DNA of 64,000 nt from Pachypanchax playfairii (Eukaryota > Chordata > Actinopteri > Cyprinodontiformes > Aplocheilidae), in the NCBI GenBank assembly GCA_006937955.1, contig SSNP01000069.1, positions 596,893 to 660,892 on the forward strand, given 5' to 3'. The notes beneath the pieces were generated by a model that had not been told where the DNA came from, did not search any database, and saw only the letters and a program-made list of their open reading frames with translations. Positions 12,301-25,369 of the stretch are shown one piece after another; the first letter of the stretch is position 1, and each line of letters starts with the position of its first letter. The position numbers and the translations under genes are program-made.

Positions 12301-13450
12301 GTTTAAAAGCTGTCAGACTCTTTTAGTTTTTATCGGTGTTTACCACAGTGGGAAGTTATATAAACACATGGGTTTGCCACAACACTATTTCAACAAGCCC
12401 AGTGTTTTCTTGATTTTATAGCTCGCTGATCTTTTTCCATTGACGAGATGATTAAACTGGCGTGAGATGGCAATGAACTGTTTAACTTTTCCCAGGCTTT
12501 AGCTAACACTGTGGCACGAAACTGGGATGTGGCAAAAAAAAAAGTTGGGGGATTACAAAACGGTAATCTGTTGAATTTGATTTTTTTTTTTTTTTACATA
12601 GTACTTGGAATCAAATTTTACTTTGTTTTTTAAGGAAAAAGAACAAGCTGGTTCAATCAAGTGATGACACACAACTTTGCTCCCGGGGAGTTGTGTAATG
12701 ATCTTATAACCTGCACTCCAGGAACGTTTTAGACATTTGGTGTCACTGTGTGGCTTCCGTAGAGAACTTTTTAACACGTCAAACCAGAAAACTCCCTGAA
12801 GGCCTTTATATGCATCACATGTGCACTGATCCATGTAGGAGTGCACACAAACTACTCCTACCTGTTGTAATCAGCAGCTCTTATCTCCGTGTCCAAAGCA
12901 GGGAGGGTTTTATCAGCTTTGAAATATAAACTGCAGGGAGACAGAGTGTACACTCAGTGAACAGGGAGGGACAGTCAAATGAAAACAGGAAAGAAAAGTC
13001 AGATACAAAAACAAAACGTGACATGTTGCATGAGACAGAAAATGCTGACACCTCTAATTTTTAAAGTACATAATTTAGTTCCTCCTGAAAATTAAAAGTA
13101 ACTAACCCAAATCATCAATAACAAAGGCTGTAAAAAAAAACGTTTATTAAGTTTTGCTATCCCTTCAAAATGAGTTTATCTATTGAGATTCATTGTAATT
13201 TTCAGTTGAAGTGAAATATTTGAGCCTTTTATGTTTTCTTGCATAGTCTTAATATTTCTCAATTACAAAGATTATTATAATTAATTTTTTTTTTGCTATA
13301 TTAGCAACATTTTTGATCAGCAGCAAAGGTATTGTTTATTGTTTCATAAGAAGCTTAAAAATAACAGGTCTTAATGGAGGGTTTTTCATTAATTCAGAAA
13401 GCCCTGAGGTTTTCGAGTACTTTTATGAACCAAGATCCTGGTCATGATGA
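9336..13450. other. Long intergenic interval, no gene seen
   Basis: Open frames here are short and lack recognisable domains. A CA dinucleotide array lies at 10,405-10,427. AT-rich homopolymer runs are frequent. I found nothing else I can support. Confidence 0.5.
10405..10427. repeat. (CA)n microsatellite
   Basis: A perfect AC dinucleotide run of 23 bases. Confidence 0.95.
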
Positions 13451-13950
13451 TTAAACCAAATAATAATGAAAGGAAATAATTGCATTTTTTTTATTCACAG
13501 CAGGGAAGATAAGAAAGTTGCTCTTGGAGAATGTTGAGGAATTATTTTTTTCATGGCTGCGTTTTAATGCTAAATTTGGAATGAGTCCACTCCCATTGGC
13601 TGAAAAGCATAACAACATATCCCTGATGTCAGGATGCTTTACTGTTTGCATGGCACAAACAATCCTTCTTCTGGATGTCCTGGACAACCAGAAAGGGGAT
13701 TTATCAGATAAAATGACTTAACCCCGATCCTCTGCAGTCCAACTCTGGATTTTTTGCAGAATATCAGTCTGTCCCTGAGTTTTTTTCTTGGAGAAAGCAG
13801 TTTATTTGCAAACTTTGTTGACATCAAACCCTTCCTCTAAAAGTCTGCAGCTTACTGTATGAGCAGATATTCTCCCTCCTGCACTGGTGGGACCCCAATC
13901 CTACAGCTCAACCAGTTTTAAGAGACCATCCACGTGTTTGGCAGACGTTC
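13451..13950 (-). pseudogene. Tc1-like transposase pseudogene
   Basis: Read on the - strand the sequence follows a fish Tc1 transposase through at least two frames. One block (13827-13639) contains KLRDRLIFCKKSRVGL, then a stretch ending VKSFYLINPLSGCPGHPEEG, which matches the 'W..V.FSDESPF' region around the second catalytic aspartate of DDE transposases, here mutated. A second block in another frame (13687-13451) reads CAMQTVKHPDIRDMLLCFSA, the 'MPTVKHP...WGCFSA' region. The frame change, lost catalytic residue and stop codons mark a dead copy. No inverted terminal repeats were identified. Confidence 0.75.
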
Positions 13951-14221
13951 TCAAGCCCTCAAGCCTTTTTTACAAATCACTTAATAAAATTTATTTTCAT
14001 TGCTAAGGGGGATCTTGTAATTAATTACATGTCATCTGTTCACCCTACACGACCCTATGACAATGTTCCAAGAAAAACAACAACAACCAAACCCAGAAAT
14101 ACTAAGAAACACAGCAAAACTAGAAGAGCAAGCAGTATTAGAAATGACCAGAAACCAGAGTTAAAGAGATGGATAAACTTTTTCTTGCTTAAAGCACCTA
14201 AAACACCACCTCATTAGGCGA

Positions 14222-15325
14222 GATCATTCGCTCCCATGGCTTCTCATACCATTGCTACGCTGACGACACTCAGCTCCTCCTCTCGTTCCCTCCAGACGAT
14301 ACATCCGTCTCAGTGCGGATATCTGCCTGCCTCTCAGATATCTCGGCGTGGATGAGGGATCGCCACCTTCAGCTTAATCTGTCCAAAACTGACCTCATTG
14401 TCTGTCCTGCCAGTAACTCCTTACCTCCTCAGATAAGCGTGCAGCTTGACTCCATCACGCTGTTCCCCAAAACCTCCGCCAGAAACCTTGGTGTCATACT
14501 GGACAACCAGCTGTCCTTCAAAGAGCAGGTTAACTCCGTAGCTCGCTCATGTCGATTCGCGCTTTACAACATCAGGAAAATCAGAGCCTTCCTCACAGAC
14601 CACACCACACAGCTTCTGGTCCAGGCCCTGGTCTTGTCCCGGATCGACTACTGCAACTCATTGCTGGCCGGTCTTCCGGCGTCCTCGGTTAAACCTCTGC
14701 AGATGATTCAGAACGCAGCAGCACGTTTGGTCTTCAACCAGCCCAAGAGGGCTCATGTCACTCCGCTGCTCATTTCCCTGCACTGGCTTCCAGTTGCAGC
14801 ACGCATCAAATACAAAGCTCTGCTTCTGGCTTACCAGACTCTAACACACACAGCTCCTACTTACCTTCACTCCTTCATCCAAACCTACATTCCCACGCGT
14901 CAGCTACGCTCAGCCGCTGAAAGACGCCTAGCGCTTCCACCACAACGTGGCATGAGATCATGTTCCAAACTCTTCTCCTCTGTTGTCCCCCGATGGTGGA
15001 ATGACCTACCAAACTCGGTCCGATCCTCAGAGTCTGCAGCTACTTTTAAGAGCAGACTTAAGACTCACCTCTTTAAAGAACACTTTCAGTCTTAATGTAG
15101 GAGTAATTTATGATTTATGATATCGATTTGAGAATTTATCTCTCACAAAAAAAAAAAATTGATACACTTGATGTATCAGCGTCGGAATTAAACTGGACTC
15201 CAAACAGTCCGCCTCCTTATATTTTTTTCCTTCTCTTTGAATTCTTGCTTGTATGTTCTCTCAATGTAAGTCGCTTTGGATAAAAGCGTCTGCTAAATGA
15301 CAGTAGTAGTAGTAGTAGTACCTAA
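14222..15325 (+). mobile_element. 5'-truncated L2-type LINE with intact RT C-terminus and (GTA)n tail
   Basis: A continuous frame runs from about 14,222 to the stop at 15,095. It begins inside the reverse transcriptase with HCYADDTQLLLSF (catalytic YADD), then CLSDISAWMRDRHLQLNLSK, ARNLGVILDNQLSF, LLVQALVLSRIDYCNSLLAG, LQMIQNAAARLVF and SLHWLPVAARIKYKALLLAY, and closes with VPRWWNDLPNSVR and KTHLFKEHF. The 3'UTR has GTAAGTCGCTTTGGATAAAA, a tail shared by fish L2 elements and their SINE partners, and it ends in a short GTA array at about 15,302-15,321. The lack of stops over 290 codons points to a fairly recent insertion. The rest of RT and the endonuclease are absent, so it cannot move by itself. 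Confidence 0.92.
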
Positions 15326-15364
15326 CAATCTGGTCACTGATAAGCCAGTGCTGGTAACTGATAC

Positions 15365-16032
15365 ACTACGTTTACATGGGCACATTTAATCGGAATAAAC
15401 ACCCAATTTGAAAAAAAAATACGTCATGTAAACATGTCAATCAGAATGTTTTGATCGAGAGGGGTGGTTTTGTCCGATCTTCATTCGGATAGACGTGCAT
15501 GTACACACCCATTCGGAAAGAAAGGGTGAAAAGAGCCCTTTGCGCATGCGTACAACTTCAGCGTGACGTCTTTCCACTTTCGCAGACCCAAGTAGAAAAC
15601 ATAGCGGGAAGTAAACAGAAGTGGTCTGCTGGTGCAGTCATCCTGTCATCCTGCTCTCCTCTCCTGTGGTGGAGGAGCAGTAGCAACATGTATTCAGCCT
15701 CTAGCTTGGTTAATGCGACCAGTAAAAACCCAAACATAAAGGTAATCACTCGCAGAAGGTTCATATTGGGGATAACGTGAGTCAGATCGAGCACACGATG
15801 GGGCGGGAAAGACGTGCAGAAAGGACGGAGTTTGTTTTTTTTTTTATTCCCCCGGAAAGACAACTCGCTGTGCGCATGCTCAACTCATTTAATCTGATCG
15901 AGTGCTTGGTGCATGTGTACTCATGGCATGATCAGATCATTTCAGTTAGTGTCCATGTAAACAGGGATTTGGGAATTCCGATCGACCGAGATTTTAATCA
16001 GACTGGGGAAATTTGGCGCATGTAAACATAGC
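15365..16032. mobile_element. 0.7 kb non-autonomous DNA transposon, copy 2 (inverted relative to copy 1)
   Basis: Nearly the reverse complement of 3039-3744. It starts CTACGTTTACATGGGC and ends CGCATGTAAACATAGC followed by TA. On the - strand, 15,782-15,558 keeps the same frame as copy 1 (MNLLRVITFMFGFLLVALTK, then the Leu-rich block), with only scattered substitutions. The left end has a small change (TACACTACG instead of TAGCTACG). Confidence 0.7.
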
Positions 16033-17544
16033 TATTGATGGGAATTGAGATGGGAGCTACCCATGTGTCCAACCCAAGAACAACGTAAGCTGGAAACTCA
16101 CAGGAACAACTATAATCTGCACAGATTCAGAGCATATTCACTGATTTGTGGTTAATTTAAAATGTTTTCATTAATAAAACTATTTGTGTGATAGAGACCA
16201 GGGAAGCTAATAGCTGCTCCATGGATTCACGAGCATCTGTGAGCCTTTCACCAAGCTCACATGGCTAAAGCAGTGGCTATCTGAGGCATTTAGGCCCTGA
16301 CTGGAAGTTGGTTTGGGTAAACACAGAGTTGTAATTGCTACCAAAGGTTCTACAACTAAGGCACAGATATCACTTTGCACTTTTTGCCAAAGTGAGTTTT
16401 GGCAGGAAGGTTTGACTGTCTGTTTATTATCTAATCACAGTATTATTTTAGTACCTGAAAGGTGAGAGCATGGTAATCTTTGTGTAACTTTATTACATGT
16501 TTATTTCTGATCGTTTCTCATTTCAGAGGGTAAAATTCAGTAAGAAGAATATTTTAAGGCTCATAAAATATTCCTGTGGGAAGTGTGATGTGTCCTTAGT
16601 ATATTTTAGTTATGTGGAAAAATATAAATGAAAGTGCTAAAAAAAATTTCGGCACATTGGGAGGAACTGAAAATGACGTCTTCGAGAAATAGGGGACAAA
16701 TTCTGATCCAGGACCTGAAAAATACATCATCCTTTAAATTACACAGCTGCATGAAAAATGTTACATGATGTCAAACTTGGTTATTTCTGGCTATTTTTAC
16801 AGATGTAAGTTACAAACTGTGACTGGCAGCTCGACACAAAAAGACACAAAGTGCCAAATCATACAATTTAAAACATATTCCACTTGTGAAAGCTGTTTTG
16901 GAGGCCTGAAGACTCAGACTCAGGGTCAGACAACACATTCTGTGGAGAAGCCCGAGTGTAATGTCCTCGTCCCACATCCATGTGCCAACCCAACCGCATG
17001 AGTCAAGCTTTTGTGGTTAGTGTGGGTGGCTTCTCTCTTGTGACTACTCCCTGACCCATCTTTCATGAAATCCCTACAAATTCTTCTTCTCTACTTCCCT
17101 CAAATGAATCATTCATAATATTTATACTGAAAATGGTCGTCTGGCTGCAAGAATTTCTTTTCACATCCTGACTGTGATCTGACCAAGGTGTAAATATACC
17201 AAATATAACATAAGCTCTGGAAAAACGTGATACAACCTGTGTTTGCTCAACTAAAGCCGTCTCACATGGGAGAGCTGCATTACGTCACATGAAACCGTGC
17301 AAACAACAAGGTCAGCAGGCAGCAAGGAGTGCTGTTCATGCATTTGTACAAGTAAGGTGCTCAGTGCAGCACAGGATCCTCTGCTCCTCTTTGTTGATCA
17401 GAATAACAGACAATAAGGACGTGGAAACAGCGTCACGTCTGTTTCTTCTCACACCGAGTGTCAACATGTTGACATACCGTACACTCCCGTGAAGTGTTCC
17501 TGAGCTGGGGCTCTGCTCTTCATCCTGTGACGTTACTCATCCCA
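16033..17544. other. Intergenic DNA, nothing recognised
   Basis: No supported coding frame or repeat family up to the assembly gap. Confidence 0.45.
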
Positions 17545-17976
17545 NNNNNNNNNNNNNNNNNNNNNNNNNNNNNNNNNNNNNNNNNNNNNNNNNNNNNNNN
17601 NNNNNNNNNNNNNNNNNNNNNNNNNNNNNNNNNNNNNNNNNNNNNNNNNNNNNNNNNNNNNNNNNNNNNNNNNNNNNNNNNNNNNNNNNNNNNNNNNNNN
17701 NNNNNNNNNNNNNNNNNNNNNNNNNNNNNNNNNNNNNNNNNNNNNNNNNNNNNNNNNNNNNNNNNNNNNNNNNNNNNNNNNNNNNNNNNNNNNNNNNNNN
17801 NNNNNNNNNNNNNNNNNNNNNNNNNNNNNNNNNNNNNNNNNNNNNNNNNNNNNNNNNNNNNNNNNNNNNNNNNNNNNNNNNNNNNNNNNNNNNNNNNNNN
17901 NNNNNNNNNNNNNNNNNNNNNNNNNNNNNNNNNNNNNNNNNNNNNNNNNNNNNNNNNNNNNNNNNNNNNNNNNNNN
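17545..17976. other. Assembly gap (432 N)
   Basis: Run of unknown bases. It is followed by A-rich sequence and a long T run, a typical reason for an assembly break. Confidence 1.
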
Positions 17977-18015
17977 ATAAAAAAAAAAAAATACCCTTAA
18001 ATTTTTATTTCCTTT

Positions 18016-18017
<2 letters not shown>

Positions 18018-18050
<33 letters not shown>
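18018..18050. repeat. Poly-T run (33 T)
   Basis: Uninterrupted T homopolymer just after the gap. It could mark the tail of an inverted retroelement insertion, but the flanks give no family. Confidence 0.9.
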
Positions 18051-18052
<2 letters not shown>

Positions 18053-18906
18053 AGTGCACCACAGGAACTGACTGTTTTAATCTGAAAAGCTTTAGCTTGA
18101 GGAATTATTTAGGATTTTTTTTTTTTTTTGCAGCATTCCAGACGGAATTATAAAAGAAGTGTGTTTAAGAGTTTAATCAGCATAAACATTATTAACTTGT
18201 CCTGGTGGGAAAACTTAAAAGAACGCAGTCATGTATCATGATGAACGTGTAACTATACAGAAGCAAATTCATTTGAAATGTTTCAGGAGAATGGTGCATC
18301 TGCTGTAGTGTTACTAATCTAACAATTCTCCTAACGACAGCTAAGAATTAATCGAGCCGGGTTAAAAAAATGAGATGAGCAGAAACGGAACGGTCATTCT
18401 CAGCTACAACAGCTGAACTCACCCTCACCAAGGAAATACGATTTGTAATTAGATGATCAGCTGTTCTTGCCCAAAAATGTAGGACACAGATGCTGATGTC
18501 TCTGTTGCCACGTATGCACGTGCTCAAGGAAATTACCCACAGCTCAATCCAAAGGTTTGTGCTCAGGTTAGTTGTAGCAGCGTTTTAATTAGTCTGGGCT
18601 GATTATCAGGCTTTACAGTCACAAAGAGGCACGTTTGAGTTCAAATGTTAGATCTTAAATATGTCGGATCTTCTAGAAATACAGTGAAAATATAACTAGA
18701 ACTGATGATTTTTTATTTTTTTTTTACATTGTTTTAACCCTTAAAAATGAGTGTCAATGTGTAAAAGTTTAGCTGTTTTAAATAGCATTTATTCAGGTTT
18801 CAACTATTACAGCTTGTGTACTAATTTAAAATCAGTCTTTCAACATTTGCAGTATGAGGTTTAAAGGTTCAAATTACATACAGGATTTATTTATTTATTA
18901 CAAGTA
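18051..18906. other. Intergenic DNA, nothing recognised
   Basis: AT-rich unique sequence without supported features. Confidence 0.4.
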
Positions 18907-19245
18907 AGGGGTGGTCTGCACAGTGGTGCAGTTGATAGCGCTGTTGCCTTGCAGCAAGAAGGTACTGGGTTCAAAACTGGGCTGAAACCTTTCTGCATGG
19001 AGTTTGGAGTCTCCTCATGCATGTGCAGGCCACTCTAGCTTCCTCCCACAGACCAAAAATACACATTAGGTTAATTGGCAGCTCTAAATTAGTTCTATGT
19101 GTGTTTTTGAGGGACTGTCTGGCGATATGTGGCCCTGCGATGAACTGGAGACTTGTCCAGGTGTGACCCCGCCTCTCACCCAGTGACAGCTAGAGATAGA
19201 CCCTAGAAGCAGGTATAGATAATGACTGACAATTAAAAGTCTTGA
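18907..19245 (+). repeat. tRNA-promoter-like interspersed repeat (SINE-like), copy 1
   Basis: The head contains an A-box-like CAGTGGTGCAGTTGATAGC and a B-box-like GGTTCAAAACTGG. Then come GGAGTTTGGAGTCTCCTC, CTTCCTCCCACAGACC, TTAGGTTAATTGGCAG, GCGATGAACTGGAGACTTGT and GACCCCGCCTCTCACCCAGT. This order is that of a very common teleost repeat. Other copies lie at 32,885-33,145, 48,835-48,994 and 61,005-61,215. It is diverged and not a functional tRNA gene. Confidence 0.7.
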
Positions 19246-22200
19246 GAAAGATCCAAATGAAGAATAATTATATCTACTTCTAGCTTGGAGGTCAAATCTA
19301 GGATAGAATGTAAAAAAGAAAAAAATGTATTTAAAATTGAAAACAAATACAAATTTATGTGTTTAAAAAACATGAAAATGTTTGACTTATGCATCAATAA
19401 GTACGTCTGTATTCATGTCTGTCTGTTTGATTATTGCTGAATATAAACTCAGCTATGTAAGTGTCTGTTTATGCACAAATCTTTGCATGAGTCAGTGTGA
19501 GTTTTTGTGCACATCTGTGTATACAGCAAAGTCTGTTTTCTTACTTGACAAGGAAGTAACAAGCACAATGTGGCCCGTGAGCTCAGCGCACACCTCCCAC
19601 ACGCCCTCAGGCTCCAGAGGCCCTCGCACTGTTTGGTCTCAGGCGGCTCCTCGGCTGATTTACTTCCTGTCAGGGACCGCAGACGTGCATGGAGGACAAA
19701 CTCTCTAGAGGCAGAAATAAAACAAAGATAAACTTCAATTTTTGTTTAAATAACCAGGTTTTAACTGGTAATTTTACATCATATTGCCCTTTGAAGCAAC
19801 AAAAAAGCAGGAGGAAACGAAACTTTTCTCAGCCGCACTGTTTAAGCCATTAAACCTCAAAAGTCTTCAGCTTTAAGTGTCATGTAATTTAAAAATAGAG
19901 CGTAAAGCAGAAGTAACCCATTATTTTTTTGAGTTGGTAATAATCTGCTTGCTCTGACATAATTACAGCTCTTATTTCAGCCTGTCTTTTAATGTTCTTT
20001 CAACTCAGAGCTAAATATGTAACACATTATGGCGACACACTTTTCAGTCATGATCTCATTATACCCGAATTATAATGAGCAATTATACCATGATGTTGAA
20101 AAAGTAAAACAGGATATAATGATGTATAAAACTAAAGTAACAAAGACGTTTTGTAAAACGTCTCTGCTTAGTAACAAACTAATAAAATCCTAGAGTTATC
20201 AGTAAGTGAATCAGATAGTCGGAAGGATCATTGAAAAATCTGATGAACGTCTAATTTTTTTTACCAAACAGCATATCAGGTTTGTTAATGCAGATGGGAA
20301 ACTTTGATTGAAGAAAAAAAGACATGAGCAGTTTGTATTTAAAGAAGTCCAAACAGTGTTTTGGGGCTTTGAAACATAAAGAAATAAATTATTTTTTACT
20401 TCAGTGGAGAAAGCAGTTAGCTATTCATCTTATTTAGTTTTCACCCAGCCTCAAGGCCATTACTGCTGCACCCCTACAGTTGGATGAAGCTGTGCAAATC
20501 CACCCACGCGACGTTCTCTCCCCTGGAGCACCACATTTTACCCCTGACATATGCATCTGCACAGCCAACCTGCATGCAGAGGATGGAAAATGGGAGCTGG
20601 ACCTCTTCTTTATGTATCTGAAACTGCTAATTAAAAAGCTTGTGTGAGCAGTGATCCAGAGCTTTGCTGGAGGGGAACATTAATGTGCCTGTTGCACAGC
20701 GCCATATAGAGCAGTCTGGTTGATTTTATCTAGGAACCCTAAAATCCATGTGTGACTGTAACAAAAGGCCCTCTGACAAAGCGCATACCCTACTCTGTCT
20801 CTGTCCTCATCATGCTCAGCTATGCACACACTTACAGAAATGGGAAAACAGGACTTGTCCTCTGAGTTTGACTCGTCTGTGGACTGCATCCTTCCTTACA
20901 CACATGTTTTCTGTCCTCTAAGTGTGCCTGGAGAGCAATGCTTACTTGACCCTGTAGCTGTTGATTTATGTCTCCTCCTAGCCTTTCTCGTCTTTTCGTT
21001 TGATGGCAAACCTCAAGATCTCCTTGCTGGACAACATCTGAAATCTTTATCACGAGAGCCGTGAGCCTTGGGTTGTGCTATTTAATGTCTCCCACAGGTG
21101 AAGCTGAACCAGGAAATTGGTAAAAAAAAATGCAAACTCCCCCAGTGATCCAATGTTACCCAAGATTAATAGATTGCTACATTGACTGATTCTCTTCTTC
21201 AGGCAACAGGAGCACCGGAAACCTGGAATACTTTTTGGTCTGATGCCCAAAACTTCTATTTCTGCTTGACAGACAACACAGATTTTAGTCTGTAATGTAA
21301 TTAACATGTAGTAGATCGTTTAGGTGTAAAAAAAAAAGTAGATGTTAGTCCATAAAGATGCATATTAGCAGCTGCTTTGTTACTGATTTGGGACCAGCAG
21401 CTGTAGAAAAAGAAGCCAGCATGACGTTGTTCTTCATCACCCCACAGTTGTCGTTTTCACAGCGTTACCCTAAAATCCAGGAATGAACATAGAGTTTTAG
21501 TGGGAGTCTGTGTAAGGGATTAACCGTGACTGTTGAAGTAATCAAAAAAGTATGTTCCTCTTTTTTTTTTTATATTGAAGAGCTTGCCCCAATGATAATA
21601 ATTATTACTGACTTTGATTCAGTGTCAGACAGAGGATGAGCTCAGCTGTGGATCCTCAGGTCTCAGTCTGACGTGATTCTCTCTGGTTCTGGAGATTAAA
21701 CACACTGTCATCATGAAGGGGGCGGATGTGTTCGCTCTACGTGTTACTAACAGCTTCCGGCTGCACTTCAGTCACACGATATATTGGAGTGATGCAACAA
21801 TGACTGTGTTACTGTCATTGATTATGCTGCTCTGCCAAAAAATATAAAAACACCTACATGGGAAACAATTTATTCTGAAATCCCTCCATTTCCCTGAAGT
21901 CTTCAGACTCATACAGGAAGTGATTAATAACACAGGCAGCTGAATGACTCTCACGAGTGTGGAATTCCTGATAAGTAGCAGTTCTTCAATATGGTTTAAT
22001 TTACACTTTGGTGTTTAGAAATGACAAATTATTTTCAAGGGTTTTAAGTCCACGACTAGAGCCAAGTATTTAAACGTGTTTAATAAGAAGTAAATAAAGA
22101 AATAAACATCCAGCTCAGCTCATGTTTATCTGCTTTTTTGTAACTTTTTTAAATTCTTGGAGCAAAAAGAGCATTAAGGCAGCTGAACGTGTTTACTTCA

Positions 22201-25200
22201 TTCTTATCACAGTTTTTCCTCATAAAAATATAAAACGTATCTAAAAATTTTCAAGTAAACATAAACGATTGAAGCACGAAAGCAGCGTAAATGACCTAAA
22301 ATGGCAAATAATCCAAGTATAATGTGGCACTGCGACGCTGTGCTGGGTGCAAACTTTAAACACATGAAGATGAGTTGTAGGTTGGGTTAGAGGTGAGGCT
22401 GTGACATACAAGTTTGCAACTGATTGTGTTTTGAGTACAAGGATATGCAAGAGTTACATTACTGACACTAAGAAAGTGTCCCTTATCCTTGAGATGTGCA
22501 GCTGAGTCATGACCTGAGGAGCTGGTTCTTCTGTCTTGTGTTTATAAAGAAGTTGTTCTCAAGGTCTGAACACTCAGCTGCACTTGAGGACAGTATTCCC
22601 AACACTCAGCTTATGTTTGGTTGTTTTATCCTCTAGTTAAATTTCTTTCTGCACGAGAGTCTCATTAGATCTGATGGGCATCAGTATGTTAAAGCTTATT
22701 ATCCTTTTAATCCTCTTGAAATAACTTATCTTTGCCAATTTTTTTTCATTTTTGACTTAATTTTTAATTGAATCTTTTGCTCTACTTAGGATGTGATTTA
22801 CTGTCCGGAAAATATCAAAAATGCTACTGAGATTCTACTGTTAATACTCAAACAGAGCCACACAAAAGGTCTGATAGGCTAATTGTAACTTAGATTAATA
22901 AACATAAATAAGTAACAACTAGTTTTTCAAAGGTTTATTTAAATTACTGCACATAAATATGGGCATTTAAAGTAGGGACTTATTTGCCATGTGTTAAGGC
23001 CTCTAATGCTGGTCTTTAAATAGATGTATCAAAAGAAAAAGTTGTTTTGCAAAAGTTTTAAGACAAGTGAAAACATTTCTGAAGCTTTTACAATGAAAAA
23101 TGCAAAACAGTCAGTTAACACAACAAAATAAAAGTGCAAATAAAAAAAAAGAAAGTAATAAAAATTCTATCAAAAGGGAACAACAAGGCTTCAGACCACA
23201 GTTGTGGTTTCCATTAAAGATTTCTCTTTTAAAAGTAGAATGTTTTTATCTACAAAGGAAGAAAATATATATATGTATTTTTTTTTTTTCTGGAGCAAAT
23301 AGGCTAATAAATCTAGTGAAACAAAGAAAGACAAAGCATGAAAAACAAAAAATAAAGCTTTCATAGTTCAAGTTCAATCAGTGAAAAAACCCAAAAGGTT
23401 TAGGACTTACAGCTCTGCATGCACCCACCTGTTATTGAGCAACTACCTTTATATCCTTTGACAACTTTGCAAACTTGTAAAATTTGATCTAAAGCATAAA
23501 GTATGTTTTACTTGAAATGCCATGTCACCATTTTGTCCATCCATGAACACGGTATTTTATCTGTTTAGTGGACTCTTTTGCAGACTCACAGGTTTCCCGT
23601 CACGTCACTTCACAACCAAACATTTTGTTGCTGTGTGAATATCATTTTGACCTTTGGATGCAGGTTGAGCATGCACGTAATCTAATTACCTCAGCAGGTA
23701 GAGGCAATCAGTGCTATGACCTCCACAGTGAATAAATCATTTACAAAAATGCTACAGTTTTGGGCTTTTTCTATGACTAAACTCCATCCTTACCGCTGGA
23801 GGAGGAGTGATAGCGATCAGCTGAGAGATGCGGGAGTTTAGCTTCATCTGCTGAAATGTGAATCACAAAGGGAGTGTTATTTAAACTTTTACAGCATCTG
23901 AAACGAAAATGATTCAAATGTGTCACTTTTTAGGGGAGAAGTCTGAGGACAAAGCCCCACATTGGTTATGACTCAGAGATATTTTTGTTTTTGCAAAGAA
24001 AGACACAAGATCTGCCATTTCTACCTCTCATCAGAGCTGCCTCAGGCTCTGCCTTCTTATCTCAATCTCTGACTTAGTTTTTTTCCCTTAATGACTACCT
24101 TTAAAAGGCACTTCCTGTGTATGATGACATCATAGTGCGGTTCACATGCAGGAAGGGGAGGGAGACTGTGGAGGGTGGAGAGAAGACTTGGAAGTGAAGC
24201 CTATTTATGTCTTTGACGGCACATGGAAGCTCACTGAAAAGACTTGGAGTACAATTCATAATACGGAACTTTTTTTGCTCTTGTTTGAATTTTCATCTAT
24301 CAGAAAGCAAAACCACTTGTTGAACTAAATCTTCAGTTTTTTGCAAGTAGTTCTCGTGTTTCTGTCCCTCGTGCCCAAATAAACTGTAGATTCCACCTAT
24401 ACAAAAAACCTCTCTTCACCCCGTTGGCCAGAACTTATCCAGAGGAATTCCAAAAATGTGCCTGAAATTATAAAAGGGGATTAGCAAGTGTCTGCTCTGT
24501 GTAAGGGCCAAACACGCAATGATAAGCCTTTTGGGCTTGGAGGGAGGCCCTTTTGAGCAAGCAGCAAAGGATTCCCAACCTCAGACACAAGAACAGTCTG
24601 TTCTCTCTCTCTCTCTGCACACACACTCACGCACACACCTCTGCTTTCTGCCACTATTGATTCAACTCACAAATTGTTTGTAGCCATTGTGTCACTGTAT
24701 GTTTGGTTAGCATGCATGTCAGTGGTGAGTTTGTTTTAGCCCGGTTATGTTTCAGAACTAATATAACACCACTGGTTTAAGCAGACCAAGCGGCTGGAAA
24801 TGCAAACGCTGCATTCCAGATTATTCATATATGAACCTGAAGAGACCAACAACACCATGCTGTCTTAATGTAGAATACTCTTCGCTCACAGAGAAAAAGG
24901 TCCGGCTGAAAGAAAACGTCCAGGGAGATCTACTAAGCAGCATTTTGGCTTGATTTACTTGTCAGATAATGACTGTGCAGATAAGGGTGTTTCTCTTTGC
25001 CTGCTGTCTGCGTTATCTTCCCTGGAGCAATCAACATTACCGTCTCTGTCTTTGCAGATCTGAACTCCTTGCACCAATCTATTGTTTACTAAGCCACGGA
25101 AATAGAAAAGAAAAGATGTAGTTGTTGAAAGTTTGAGGAGGCTTTGATTTTTCTTTGTATTGATTACGTTAAAAACAACATCTAACTTGTTCATACTTGT

Positions 25201-25369
25201 GAAGTGTGCAGAGGTTTGAAGTAGATTTCCATGATGCCCTGCAGACTTTAATCACACCATATACAATAACGCAATGTGTTCATGGATACATGTTCAATAA
25301 ACGTGTCGCGTTTTGTGTTTTCACTGTAGCCACATGACCAGAATAAAAGCGCACTGCGCCTTTAAGAGC
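19246..25369. other. Long non-coding interval upstream of errfi1
   Basis: No coding exon or known repeat could be supported over 6 kb. The low repeat content, compared with 0-16 kb, is compatible with regulatory DNA for errfi1, but this is only inference. A near-palindromic ATGATGACATCAT (AP-1/CRE-like) lies at 24,121-24,133, and a short CT run at about 24,601-24,616. Confidence 0.4.
24121..24133. promoter_or_regulatory. AP-1/CRE-like near-palindrome
   Basis: ATGATGACATCAT has complementary arms around a single central mismatch and matches the relaxed AP-1/CRE family pattern TGACATCA. It lies about 1.3 kb before the errfi1 TATA box. Binding is not shown. Confidence 0.2.

Noticed and set aside
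17494..18000. 168-codon open frame
   Set aside because: It spans the 432 unknown bases; the real sequence contributes only short ends.
18925..18995. Possible tRNA gene (A-box and B-box-like sequences)
   Set aside because: No cloverleaf could be formed and the sequence belongs to a dispersed SINE-like family with three more copies in the window.
19382..19708. 108-codon frame rich in Cys and Ser
   Set aside because: No homologous motif, no suitable splice sites and no codon bias; likely chance.
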